The position numbers and the translations under genes are program-made. A DNA stretch of 8,186 bases, taken from NCBI GenBank assembly GCA_945645715.1, contig CALZFJ010000072.1:1-8186 (forward strand), read 5' to 3'. A model generated the notes under the pieces. It saw only the letters and a program-made list of their open reading frames with translations. It made no database searches and had not been told where the DNA came from. The DNA comes from an uncultured Prevotellaceae bacterium (lineage in GTDB: Bacteria; Bacteroidota; Bacteroidia; Bacteroidales; Muribaculaceae). Positions 1-6,656 of this stretch are shown one piece after another (within the stretch, counting starts at the first letter, position 1; every line of letters starts with the position of its first letter).

Positions 1-2
1 GC

Positions 3-443
3 CGTGTGGCTCTATCGATTCTCACGGCCGATGAGCGAGTGGTGAAGAAGTATCGTGAAGACGACAAGGAGATGCGTCACATCATCGATGAGCCTAAGGA
101 AAATGAACCCGATGAGAATGAAGCAAGTGACGAAAAGCCTGTGCGTAGGTCGTTGCTCCGCCGGTTGTTTTCACACGACAAATTAAAGGAAAAGGCAATT
201 GAGTGGCAGAAGAACCGGGCAAAGGCAATGGCTGAGAAAATTGCCAAGGTGGACTGCACACCCTATGTGGCAGTGAGTGCGCTCGCCGACAGCAGTGTGA
301 ATCTCACCATTCGTGCTTGGACTCGCTCGGAATTTTTCTGGGACGTATATTTCAGCGTAAATGAGAAAATCTACAAAGAGTTTCCCCTTCATGGCTTGAA
401 TTTCCCATTTCCGCAGATGGATGTTCATCTTCAGCACAATTGA
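3..443 (+). CDS. MscS-family mechanosensitive ion channel, C-terminal part (5' end outside window)
   Basis: This is the C-terminal end of a small-conductance mechanosensitive channel, an inner-membrane heptamer that opens under membrane tension to release solutes during hypo-osmotic shock. The frame is open to the left edge, so the membrane helices and pore lie upstream; the GTG at 6 is only an internal Val codon. The match rests on the final ~60 residues, which show the C-terminal cage motifs VAVSALADSSVNL, RAWTRSEFFWDVYF and the near-terminal PFPQMDVHL, all hallmarks of MscS. Before this, a short ADERVV stretch matches the conserved 'DPRVL' segment. Between the two (about 45-257) lies a charged insertion of about 70 residues rich in Glu, Lys, Asp and Arg, where E. 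coli MscS has only about five. The insertion has an acidic first half, an RRSLLRRLF patch and a probable helix EKAIEWQKNRAKAMAEKIAK. The family call is firm; what the insertion does is unknown. Confidence 0.92.
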   Translation, partial: RVALSILTADERVVKKYREDDKEMRHIIDEPKENEPDENEASDEKPVRRSLLRRLFSHDKLKEKAIEWQKNRAKAMAEKIAKVDCTPYVAVSALADSSVNLTIRAWTRSEFFWDVYFSVNEKIYKEFPLHGLNFPFPQMDVHLQHN

Positions 444-467
444 AAGTGCTGGTATATAGATGTTTAG

Positions 468-503
468 GTGGCTCGCGATGCTCTGCTGTAGCCACTTTTT
501 TTT
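468..503 (+). terminator. Rho-independent terminator after the MscS gene
   Basis: A perfect 6-bp stem, GTGGCT (468-473) with AGCCAC (490-495), closes a 16-nt loop and runs directly into eight T residues (496-503). It starts 24 bp after the MscS stop codon and should separate that gene from the recJ unit. Confidence 0.88.
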
Positions 504-563
504 GATAATTCCACATAAAACTCTTCATAATCTTTGTTTAATTATATAAAAAAACTTCGTCAA

Positions 564-597
564 TGGTAGTTTATTAGCAAAACTATCACTATATTTG
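564..597 (+). promoter_or_regulatory. Candidate promoter for recJ-recQ with an operator-like dyad
   Basis: TATATTTG at 590-597 fits the Bacteroidetes -7 consensus TAnnTTTG and would start transcription at about 602-605. There is no good -33 TTTG at the expected spacing, so the promoter would be weak or activator-dependent. Just upstream, touching the -7 box, lies a dyad: TGGTAGTTT (564-572) against AAACTATCA (580-588), nine pairs including one G-T, with a 7-bp centre. It sits where the -33 region and spacer would be, a place where a bound protein could block or assist RNA polymerase. The promoter call is by motif only, and no regulator is identified. Confidence 0.45.
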
Positions 598-603
598 CGT
601 AAA

Positions 604-836
604 ATATCGCGAAGTAGGCACATTTGTGACATTTCGCACCGATTAGCCATTTGTAGAACAGTTTTTTCTCCATTAGCATCTACATGATAAGGCCGGTTGC
701 AACACGATGTATATATTCAGCGAAAGCTACGACTACCGTGTCGTGTGAGACTTGTTGCAACACTTTCGGTACATTTATCTTTATGAGTTCTGCCAGAGGG
801 CGGAATCTTTATCTCGATAATAAAAAAACAACATAA
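604..836 (+). other. Long structured leader (possible 5' UTR RNA) ahead of recJ
   Basis: This gene-free stretch between the candidate promoter and recJ has an unusual density of complementary segments. Seen directly: GCGAA (609-613) with TTCGC (633-637); the identical palindromic 8-mers GTTGCAAC at 696-703 and 754-761, able to pair with each other; flanking CCG (693-695) with CGG (767-769) and GATAA (686-690) with TTATC (775-779), giving one nested rod; inside it ACGAC (729-733) with GTCGT (740-744); a 7-bp hairpin at 788-805 with an AGAG loop; and TATCGCGA (605-612) pairing 7 of 8 with TCTCGATA (812-819), which would close the whole element. No known riboswitch or RNA family core was recognised. 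It could be a regulatory leader, a processed small RNA, or chance structure in AT-rich DNA. A 50-codon open frame (684-836) also lies here but looks non-coding. Confidence 0.35.
788..805 (+). promoter_or_regulatory. Stable hairpin just upstream of the recJ start
   Basis: TTCTGCC (788-794) pairs with GGCGGAA (799-805) around an AGAG tetraloop: seven pairs, one of them G-U. It ends 31 bp before the recJ ATG. The following bases (TCTTTATCTC) are pyrimidine-rich but not a true T-tract, so it is a poor terminator. It may be an attenuator, a processing signal or an mRNA-stabilising element; the role is inferred only from position. Confidence 0.4.
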
Positions 837-2585
837 ATGATAAGTAAATGGAATTACTTACCCTTTACATCCGAACAACAATCTATTGCCGACGAATTGT
901 CGATCCGGTTCCCCGGTTGCTCGACGATTAGCCGACTGATGGCATTGCGTGGGATTACTTCTCTTGACGAAGTCGAGAAGTTTCTTAATCCCTCACTGTC
1001 TGACTTGCATGACCCGTTCCTCATGCAAGACATGGATAAGGCTGTAAACAGGCTTAATAAAGCCCTGGGTAGAAAAGAAAAAATTTTGATCTACGGCGAT
1101 TACGACGTGGACGGTATCACTTCGGTGGCTCTCGTTTACCGTTATTTGCAGAACTATTATTCTAATGTGGAATACTATATCCCTACTCGCTATGAAGAGG
1201 GGTACGGTGTTTCCGACAAGAGCATTGACTTCGCTGCAAGTCTCGGTGTTTCCCTAATTATTGTACTCGACTGCGGTATAAAGGCTGTAGAAGAGATTGA
1301 GTATGCCAAGAGCAAAGGCATCGACTTTATTATCTGCGACCATCATGTGCCCGATGATCGCCTTCCCGATGCCGTGGCTATCCTTAACCCGAAACTGGAG
1401 GGAAACCCCTACCCTTTCAAGCATCTCTCAGGGTGCGGAGTGGGATTCAAATTCATGCAGGCTTTTGCACAAAGCAATGGACTTACTAACTCCTACGAGC
1501 TTGACAGTCTGCTTGACCTTGTGGCTGTGAGCATAGCAGCCGACATAGTTCCTATCACCGGGGAGAACCGCATAATGGCATATTACGGCATCAAGCGACT
1601 GAACACCAACCCAAATATGGGATTGCGGAGCATCATCAAGATTTGCGGTATGGCAAACAAGGAAATTACCATCAGTGATGTGATTTTCAAGATTGGTCCG
1701 CGCATCAATGCTTCCGGACGAATGCAATCGGGTATGGAGGCCGTAGAGTTGCTCGTCACTAAAGATGCTGCCGATGCCTATCGAAAGGGCAAAAACATCG
1801 ACCAATATAACAAAGACCGCAAGGAACTCGACAAGCGTATCACCGAGGAGGCAAATGCCATTCTTGAAGACCGTGGTGAGATAGCGTCGAGCCGTAAGCC
1901 TATAGTCATCTACAACAAGGACTGGCACAAGGGTATTATCGGAATTGTGGCATCACGACTCACCGAAATCTACTACAAGCCAGCTGTGGTGCTAACTCTG
2001 TCGAATGGACTCGCTACCGGTTCGTCGCGTTCGGTGCATGGTTTTGATATATACAAAGCCATAGAATCAACTCGCGACCTACTCGAAAACTTCGGCGGAC
2101 ACACCTACGCCGTGGGTCTTTCACTAAAGGAAGAGAATATTCCTGAGTTTACAAAACGGTTTGAGCAATATGTCATCGACAACATTAAGCCCGAACAGCT
2201 TTCTCAGTTAATCTCAATCGATTGTGAACTTGATTTTGATGAGATTACTCCTGAGTTTGTGGGTTATCTGCGCCGGCTCAACCCCTTTGGCCCCGGAAAC
2301 CAAAAGCCTATATTCTCCACCAAAAATGTGTATGACTTTGGTACGAGCAAGCTTGTGGGCAAGAATCTTGAGCACATAAAGCTTGAGTTGGTAGATAGCC
2401 GCTCTGAGGTGGTACTGAATGGCATTGCATTCAATCAGGCTGAATGTTTCGATTATATCAAGGCTCATAAGCCGTTTGAAATCTGCTACACTATCGAGGA
2501 GAACAAGCATCAGGGCAATAGCTCAATTCAGCTTATGGTGAAAGGAATCAAGATTCCTGATGACACAAGCCAAGCCACTGAATAG
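837..2585 (+). CDS. recJ: Single-stranded-DNA-specific 5'-3' exonuclease RecJ
   Basis: A cytoplasmic DHH-family nuclease that degrades single-stranded DNA 5' to 3', resecting ends or gaps for RecFOR-mediated RecA loading and acting in mismatch and base-excision repair. At 582 residues it is close to full length (E. coli RecJ is about 577). Metal-binding DHH-domain motifs are visible: GDYDVDG at 87-93, DCG at 145-147, the name motif DHH at 168-170, and AADIVP around 234-239. GPRINASGRM (287-296) follows. The DHHA1 part has HKGIIGIVASRL (364-375), GSSRSVHGFD (395-404) and the GGH motif at 420-422. The C-terminal OB-fold region has LNPFGPGN at 481-488. All key residues appear intact. The ATG at 837 gives the expected N-terminus and follows an A-rich, SD-less stretch typical of Bacteroidetes; the preceding TAA (834-836) directly abuts it. 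recQ follows after 24 bp (39 bp if the second ATG is used), suggesting co-transcription. Confidence 0.97.
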   Translation: MISKWNYLPFTSEQQSIADELSIRFPGCSTISRLMALRGITSLDEVEKFLNPSLSDLHDPFLMQDMDKAVNRLNKALGRKEKILIYGDYDVDGITSVALVYRYLQNYYSNVEYYIPTRYEEGYGVSDKSIDFAASLGVSLIIVLDCGIKAVEEIEYAKSKGIDFIICDHHVPDDRLPDAVAILNPKLEGNPYPFKHLSGCGVGFKFMQAFAQSNGLTNSYELDSLLDLVAVSIAADIVPITGENRIMAYYGIKRLNTNPNMGLRSIIKICGMANKEITISDVIFKIGPRINASGRMQSGMEAVELLVTKDAADAYRKGKNIDQYNKDRKELDKRITEEANAILEDRGEIASSRKPIVIYNKDWHKGIIGIVASRLTEIYYKPAVVLTLSNGLATGSSRSVHGFDIYKAIESTRDLLENFGGHTYAVGLSLKEENIPEFTKRFEQYVIDNIKPEQLSQLISIDCELDFDEITPEFVGYLRRLNPFGPGNQKPIFSTKNVYDFGTSKLVGKNLEHIKLELVDSRSEVVLNGIAFNQAECFDYIKAHKPFEICYTIEENKHQGNSSIQLMVKGIKIPDDTSQATE

Positions 2586-2609
2586 GTAGCACCACTTTCG
2601 AGCTACAAA

Positions 2610-4525
2610 ATGCTATTTAGATTTATGTCGGCTCTCGATATACTGAAGAAATATTGGGGTTATTCCGGGTTTCGCGATCTTCAAGAGGACATTATTAATT
2701 CGGTCCTTGAAGGTCGCGACACACTTGGGCTTATGCCTACCGGTGGGGGTAAATCAATCACATTTCAGGTGCCTGCATTAATGCTCGATGGGCTTACACT
2801 CGTGTCACGCCTATCATATCGCTGATGAAGGACCAGGTGGACAATCTCATTGTACGCCACATTAAAGCAACATATCTCCATGCAGGGCTGTCGCTTGCTG
2901 AGCGCAGGAAGGCTATCGATAAGTGCTTGTATGGTAATTGCAAATTCCTCTATGTGTCGCCGGAGCGATTGTCATCTGATGGATTTATCGACAAGTTGCG
3001 GCTGATGAATGTGTCACTCATTGTAGTTGATGAGGCACACTGTATATCTCAATGGGGCTATGATTTCCGCCCCTCCTATCTCAAGATTTCCGCCATTCGC
3101 CGCATATTCCCTGCAGTTCCTGTTTTGGCACTCACAGCCACTGCTACACCCGATGTGGTGACCGATATTATGGAAAAGCTGGAGTTTCATGCCCCTAACG
3201 TGTTCTCCAAGAGCTTTAAGCGCGACAATATCTCCTACGTTGTGCGTCAGTGCGATGACAAGATAGCACAGCTTGTGCATATTCTTAGCAGTGTGCCGGG
3301 GTCGGCGATTGTGTATGTTCGCAGCCGAAGAAAGACGAAGATGATTGCCGATGAACTTACGTTTAATCACATCACTGCTGACTATTACCATGCCGGACTC
3401 GACAATGAGGACAAGAACGACAAGCAAAACAAATGGAAACAAGGTAAGACACGAGTGATTGTTGCTACAAATGCCTTCGGTATGGGAATCGACAAGCCCG
3501 ATGTGCGCATTGTGGTGCATATTGATGTCCCTAATTCGCTTGAAGAGTATTACCAAGAAGCCGGGCGTGCCGGTCGCGATGGAAATCGCTCGTGGGCTGT
3601 GCTCCTTGTGAGCGATGTGGATAACCGCACACTCAAGCGGCGCATCACCGAGTCGTTTCCCGACAAGGATTTCATTCTCAATGTGTATGAACGAGCCGGC
3701 AATTTCCTTAATGTGTCTGTCGGCGGCGGTTTCAATCAAATATACGACTTCAATTTCACTCTATTCTGCAAGACGTTTGACTATCCGCTCCTCCCCGCAG
3801 CCAATGCTCTGAAAATTCTCACTCAATCGGGATATATTGAGTTTATCGAGGAGATCGATACTCAGTCGCGAGTGATGATTCTTGCTGATAAGAGCGACTT
3901 GTATCATATTCCCGACTCAACCCCCGAAGACGAGCAAGTGCTTCAGGCACTGCTTCGCACCTATTCGGGATTGTTTGCCGACTATGTATTTATCAATGAG
4001 GCTGTGATGGCACGACGATTCAACTTGACTCAAGAAGTCATCTACGACTCTTTGTTGAAGTTCACTCGTCTCCACTTGCTGCATTACGTACCACGCAAGC
4101 GCACACCCTACATAATCTACACCACTTCGCGCGAAGAACCTCGATATGTGCAAATCAGCAGGGCTGCCTATGAAGACAGGCGTGCCGTAATGGAACGTCG
4201 CATAGGCAGTATGCTCCACTATTGTTTTTGTGAGGACCAATGTCGTGAGGCGATGCTTCGCGATTACTTCGGGGAGAATGATATAGAAAATTGTGGTCAC
4301 TGCGATGTGTGTATCGACCGCCGTAAACGAATGGACAACACTTATACCATCGACAACATTATTGATGGCATCATGTATATGGTTTCAACCCGTCCGCGCA
4401 CCATCACTGATTTCACCTCTACCCTATCATTTCGTGCCGACGACATCATAGCAGCCGTTACGCGCCTCGTAGAAGATGGTTTCCTTACATTCTCTCCCAC
4501 CACTGCCCAATATTCAAAGCCATAA
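2610..4525 (+). pseudogene. recQ: ATP-dependent DNA helicase RecQ, frameshifted by one base
   Basis: RecQ is a superfamily 2 3'-5' DNA helicase of recombination and fork repair that works with RecJ. The first frame (2610-2825) carries motif 0 (FRDLQ) and Walker A PTGGGKS, then runs into SRLSYR and a stop. The other frame, read from 2804, gives VTPIISLMKDQV, exactly the expected motif Ia region. Inserting one G near 2804 restores a protein of about 638 residues. The second part (numbered from the Met at 2825) has SPERL (45-49), DEAH (69-72) with the aromatic loop CISQWGYDFRPSY, LTATATP (103-109), QEAGRAGRDG with the arginine finger (244-253), and zinc cysteines C473, C490, C493 and C496 (C-x16-C-x2-C-x2-C). 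A short winged-helix-like tail follows; no HRDC domain is evident. The start may be ATG 2610 or ATG 2625. As read, neither half can make an active helicase, because Walker A and DEAH are in different frames. Everything else is well conserved, so the lesion is either very recent or a sequence error. Confidence 0.93.
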
Positions 4526-4532
4526 TGCAGCA

Positions 4533-4584
4533 TTGAAAGTGGAGAAAATGTGGAAAACTGCAATAATCATGCTGATACTTTCAA
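4533..4584. repeat. 8-bp inverted repeat between recQ and the esterase gene
   Basis: TTGAAAGT (4533-4540) and ACTTTCAA (4577-4584) are perfect inverted copies separated by 36 bp, beginning just after the recQ stop and ending 10 bp before the candidate -7 box of the next gene. It could be a weak recQ transcript-end hairpin or a two-half-site operator. No T-tract follows directly, so a standard terminator is unlikely. Confidence 0.35.
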
Positions 4585-4594
4585 AAATAATTAC

Positions 4595-4602
4595 TATTTT
4601 TG
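4595..4602 (+). promoter_or_regulatory. Candidate promoter -7 box for the esterase gene
   Basis: TATTTTTG fits the Bacteroidetes -7 consensus TAnnTTTG and lies 32 bp before the ATG at 4635, a plausible distance for a short 5' UTR. No clear -33 TTTG is seen about 20 bp upstream. An A-rich, SD-less leader follows. Confidence 0.45.
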
Positions 4603-4634
4603 TGAAAAGTTTGAACGATATAATCAACTAACCA

Positions 4635-6569
4635 ATGAAAAATAAACAAATGAACAACAGACTATCTCTGAAAAAACTGTATCTGCCTGCATGCTTTCTT
4701 GCCATGGCGCAGATTGCTCCGGCAAAGGTCCAATTGCCCAATTTCATTACTGACAGTATGGTTGTGCAACAGCAAAGCAGTCTCACTATTGAAGGAAAGG
4801 CTTCTCACAACGTGAAAATAACTGCTTCATGGAATGGCAAGCCCACTCATGCCAAGCTCGACAAAAATGGCAATTTCAGTGTTTCACTGGCTACTCCCCC
4901 TGCCGGTGGTCCGTACACTATCACTTTCGACGACAATGGCGACCGCACTATCTTGCGCGACATCTACTCAGGTGAGGTGTGGCTCTGCTCGGGCCAGTCG
5001 AATATGGAAATGCCTGTAGGTGGCTGGGGTTGTGTGATGAACTACAAGGAGGAAATAGCCAATGCCAAATACGACAACATTCGCTTCCTCCAAGTAGCTA
5101 AGCAAACCGGGTTTGCTCCTGCCAAAAACACAAATGTGAATATGGGCGGCTGGCGCACTTGCTCGCCTTCAACCGTTGAGAATTTCTCATCTATCGCCTA
5201 TTTCTATGCACGCGAAATGGCTAAACGACTCGGTGTTCATGTGGGCGTTATCGACTGCACTTGGGGCGGAACTCCTGCCGAGGCTTGGAGCAGCCTTGAT
5301 GGTGTGGCCTCGGTGCAAGGATTTGAAAGCGAAGTTGCCAAATTGCACAAAATTCGCCCCGACATCAACAATATGGAAGCTCATGAATGGCTGGCTCTGC
5401 TTGAAAAAAGCTGCAAGCCATTTGATGCTTCTACATTCCACGAGTCGCTACCGACGATGCCCGTGCCTTGCGAGTGGGAAAAGTCGGCATTGCCCGACTT
5501 CGACGGCATCGTGTGGTTTCAATATAGCATCGACATTCCTGCCGATTGGGAAGGAAAGCCTATCGAGATGCACCTTGGCATGATCGATGACGAAGATATC
5601 ACCTATTTCAATGGCACAAAGATTGCTCAAGGGTCGGGCTACAACGTGAAGCGCATCTACACCATCCCCGCAAATCTTGTCAAAGCCGGTCGCGCTGTTA
5701 TTTCGGTGCGCGTGAGCGACTTTCGCGGTGGTGGTGGTATTTGGGGCGAGAAAGCCGATGTGAAAGCCGTGCAAGGCGACAAGGTCATCTCGCTTGCCGG
5801 AAACTGGAAATATTTCATTGCAACCGACTTGAAATCTCTGCCTCCCCGTCCGGCTTCGATGGAAGGCTCAAGTTACCCCACAGTTCTCTACAATGCTATG
5901 CTCTATCCGCTTCACATAATGCCCGTGAAGGGTGTGCTGTGGTATCAGGGGTGTGCTAATGTGGGACGTGATGCACAATATTCACTGCTTTTCAAGCGTC
6001 TTATCAAAGATTGGCGTGCACTGTGGAAAAATGAGCAGATGCCTTTCTACTTCGTGCAGCTTGCAGGCTACCTGAAACCGCAATTCATTCAGCCCAACTC
6101 GGAGTGGGCTGCCCTACGCCAGGCTCAAGCCGATGCTCTTTCGCTCGACGGCACCGCTATGGCTGTGGCTATTGATATAGGCAATCCCAACGACATTCAC
6201 CCCAAGAACAAGCAAGAAGTGGCTCGCCGCCTCTCTCTTATTGCCCTTAACCGCACCTACGGTCGTGGCGAGGTGGTTTGTGAAGCTCCAAAGCCTGTAT
6301 CGTACAGCACATTGGGCAATGATGCTCTCGTGAAATTTGATGGCGAGGTGAAAGCCGATGGCGGTGCACCAATGGGATTCATAGCCCTCGTTGGCGGCGA
6401 GTGGATTCGCCCGGAGGCTCGAATCACCGACTTCAATGTAGTACGCCTCACAGCCCACGGTAACATCGAGCAAGTGAAATACAACTGGGCTGACTATCCC
6501 GATGGCAATTTACGTGGTACCACAGGGCTTCCTGTTGCCCCGTTTGCACTTCCACAAAGAGATCGGTAA
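4635..6569 (+). CDS. Secreted sialate O-acetylesterase-like SGNH hydrolase (SASA family)
   Basis: Probable exported esterase that removes O-acetyl groups, from sialic acids or other acetylated glycans; the real substrate is not shown by sequence. The N-terminus is a Sec signal peptide: basic and polar residues 1-14, a hydrophobic stretch LYLPACFLAMA, and likely signal peptidase I cleavage near APA (28-30). Cys20 follows L-P-A but lies too early in the hydrophobic run for a good lipobox. The SGNH/SASA core has SGQSNMEMP with nucleophile Ser122, the family block WYQG (436-439), and the catalytic Asp-His pair in NPNDIHPKNK (Asp520, His522). Between the two core halves, residues about 280-395 read as an inserted jelly-roll module (WFQYSIDIPADW, FNGTKI, the glycine-rich RGGGGIW), similar to carbohydrate-binding domains of glycosidases. 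After WYQG comes CANVG rather than the more common ESNA. At 644 residues it is full length for a Bacteroidales SASA protein. It stands alone, with no SusC/SusD or sialidase nearby in the window. Confidence 0.9.
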   Translation: MKNKQMNNRLSLKKLYLPACFLAMAQIAPAKVQLPNFITDSMVVQQQSSLTIEGKASHNVKITASWNGKPTHAKLDKNGNFSVSLATPPAGGPYTITFDDNGDRTILRDIYSGEVWLCSGQSNMEMPVGGWGCVMNYKEEIANAKYDNIRFLQVAKQTGFAPAKNTNVNMGGWRTCSPSTVENFSSIAYFYAREMAKRLGVHVGVIDCTWGGTPAEAWSSLDGVASVQGFESEVAKLHKIRPDINNMEAHEWLALLEKSCKPFDASTFHESLPTMPVPCEWEKSALPDFDGIVWFQYSIDIPADWEGKPIEMHLGMIDDEDITYFNGTKIAQGSGYNVKRIYTIPANLVKAGRAVISVRVSDFRGGGGIWGEKADVKAVQGDKVISLAGNWKYFIATDLKSLPPRPASMEGSSYPTVLYNAMLYPLHIMPVKGVLWYQGCANVGRDAQYSLLFKRLIKDWRALWKNEQMPFYFVQLAGYLKPQFIQPNSEWAALRQAQADALSLDGTAMAVAIDIGNPNDIHPKNKQEVARRLSLIALNRTYGRGEVVCEAPKPVSYSTLGNDALVKFDGEVKADGGAPMGFIALVGGEWIRPEARITDFNVVRLTAHGNIEQVKYNWADYPDGNLRGTTGLPVAPFALPQRDR

Positions 6570-6601
6570 GAATCATCAATAAAGCCTGCTTAGGCATAAT
6601 A

Positions 6602-6636
6602 AAAGGCGCAGAATCCTTTGAGGACGCTGCGCCTTT
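6602..6636. terminator. Bidirectional intrinsic terminator between convergent genes
   Basis: A perfect 10-bp inverted repeat, AAAGGCGCAG (6602-6611) with CTGCGCCTTT (6627-6636), encloses a 15-nt loop. It lies 32 bp after the esterase stop and 20 bp after the pyrD stop on the other strand. The minus-strand transcript ends in TTTTATTAT, a good U-tract; the plus-strand tail (TTTAAAT) is shorter. It should end both transcripts. Confidence 0.88.
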
Positions 6637-6656
6637 AAATGTCATAGCTACTTTGC

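Noticed and set aside
604..819. 6S RNA gene
   Set aside because: Paired ends and a 3'-side hairpin are suggestive, but the 5' arm is too long and no conserved 6S bubble sequence was recognised, so it is described only as a structured leader.
1428..1928. 166-codon open frame on the minus strand inside recJ
   Set aside because: It is fully antisense to the conserved RecJ core, with no family resemblance and no start context of its own.
2799..2815. Programmed ribosomal frameshift in recQ
   Set aside because: The junction has no slippery heptamer (X-XXY-YYZ) and no obvious stimulatory element, and RecQ is not known to use recoding. A one-base deletion explains the data more simply.
3014..3739. 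241-codon open frame on the minus strand inside recQ
   Set aside because: It lies wholly antisense to conserved helicase motifs and has no recognisable domain; it is a shadow of recQ codon usage.
4683..4696. Lipoprotein signal (Cys20) in the esterase
   Set aside because: The residues before Cys20 are L-P-A after only a few hydrophobic residues, and a better signal peptidase I site follows at APA (28-30).
6584..6595. Small GCCT/AGGC hairpin before the shared terminator
   Set aside because: It has only a 4-bp stem with no T-tract; the strong 10-bp terminator next to it explains transcript ends.
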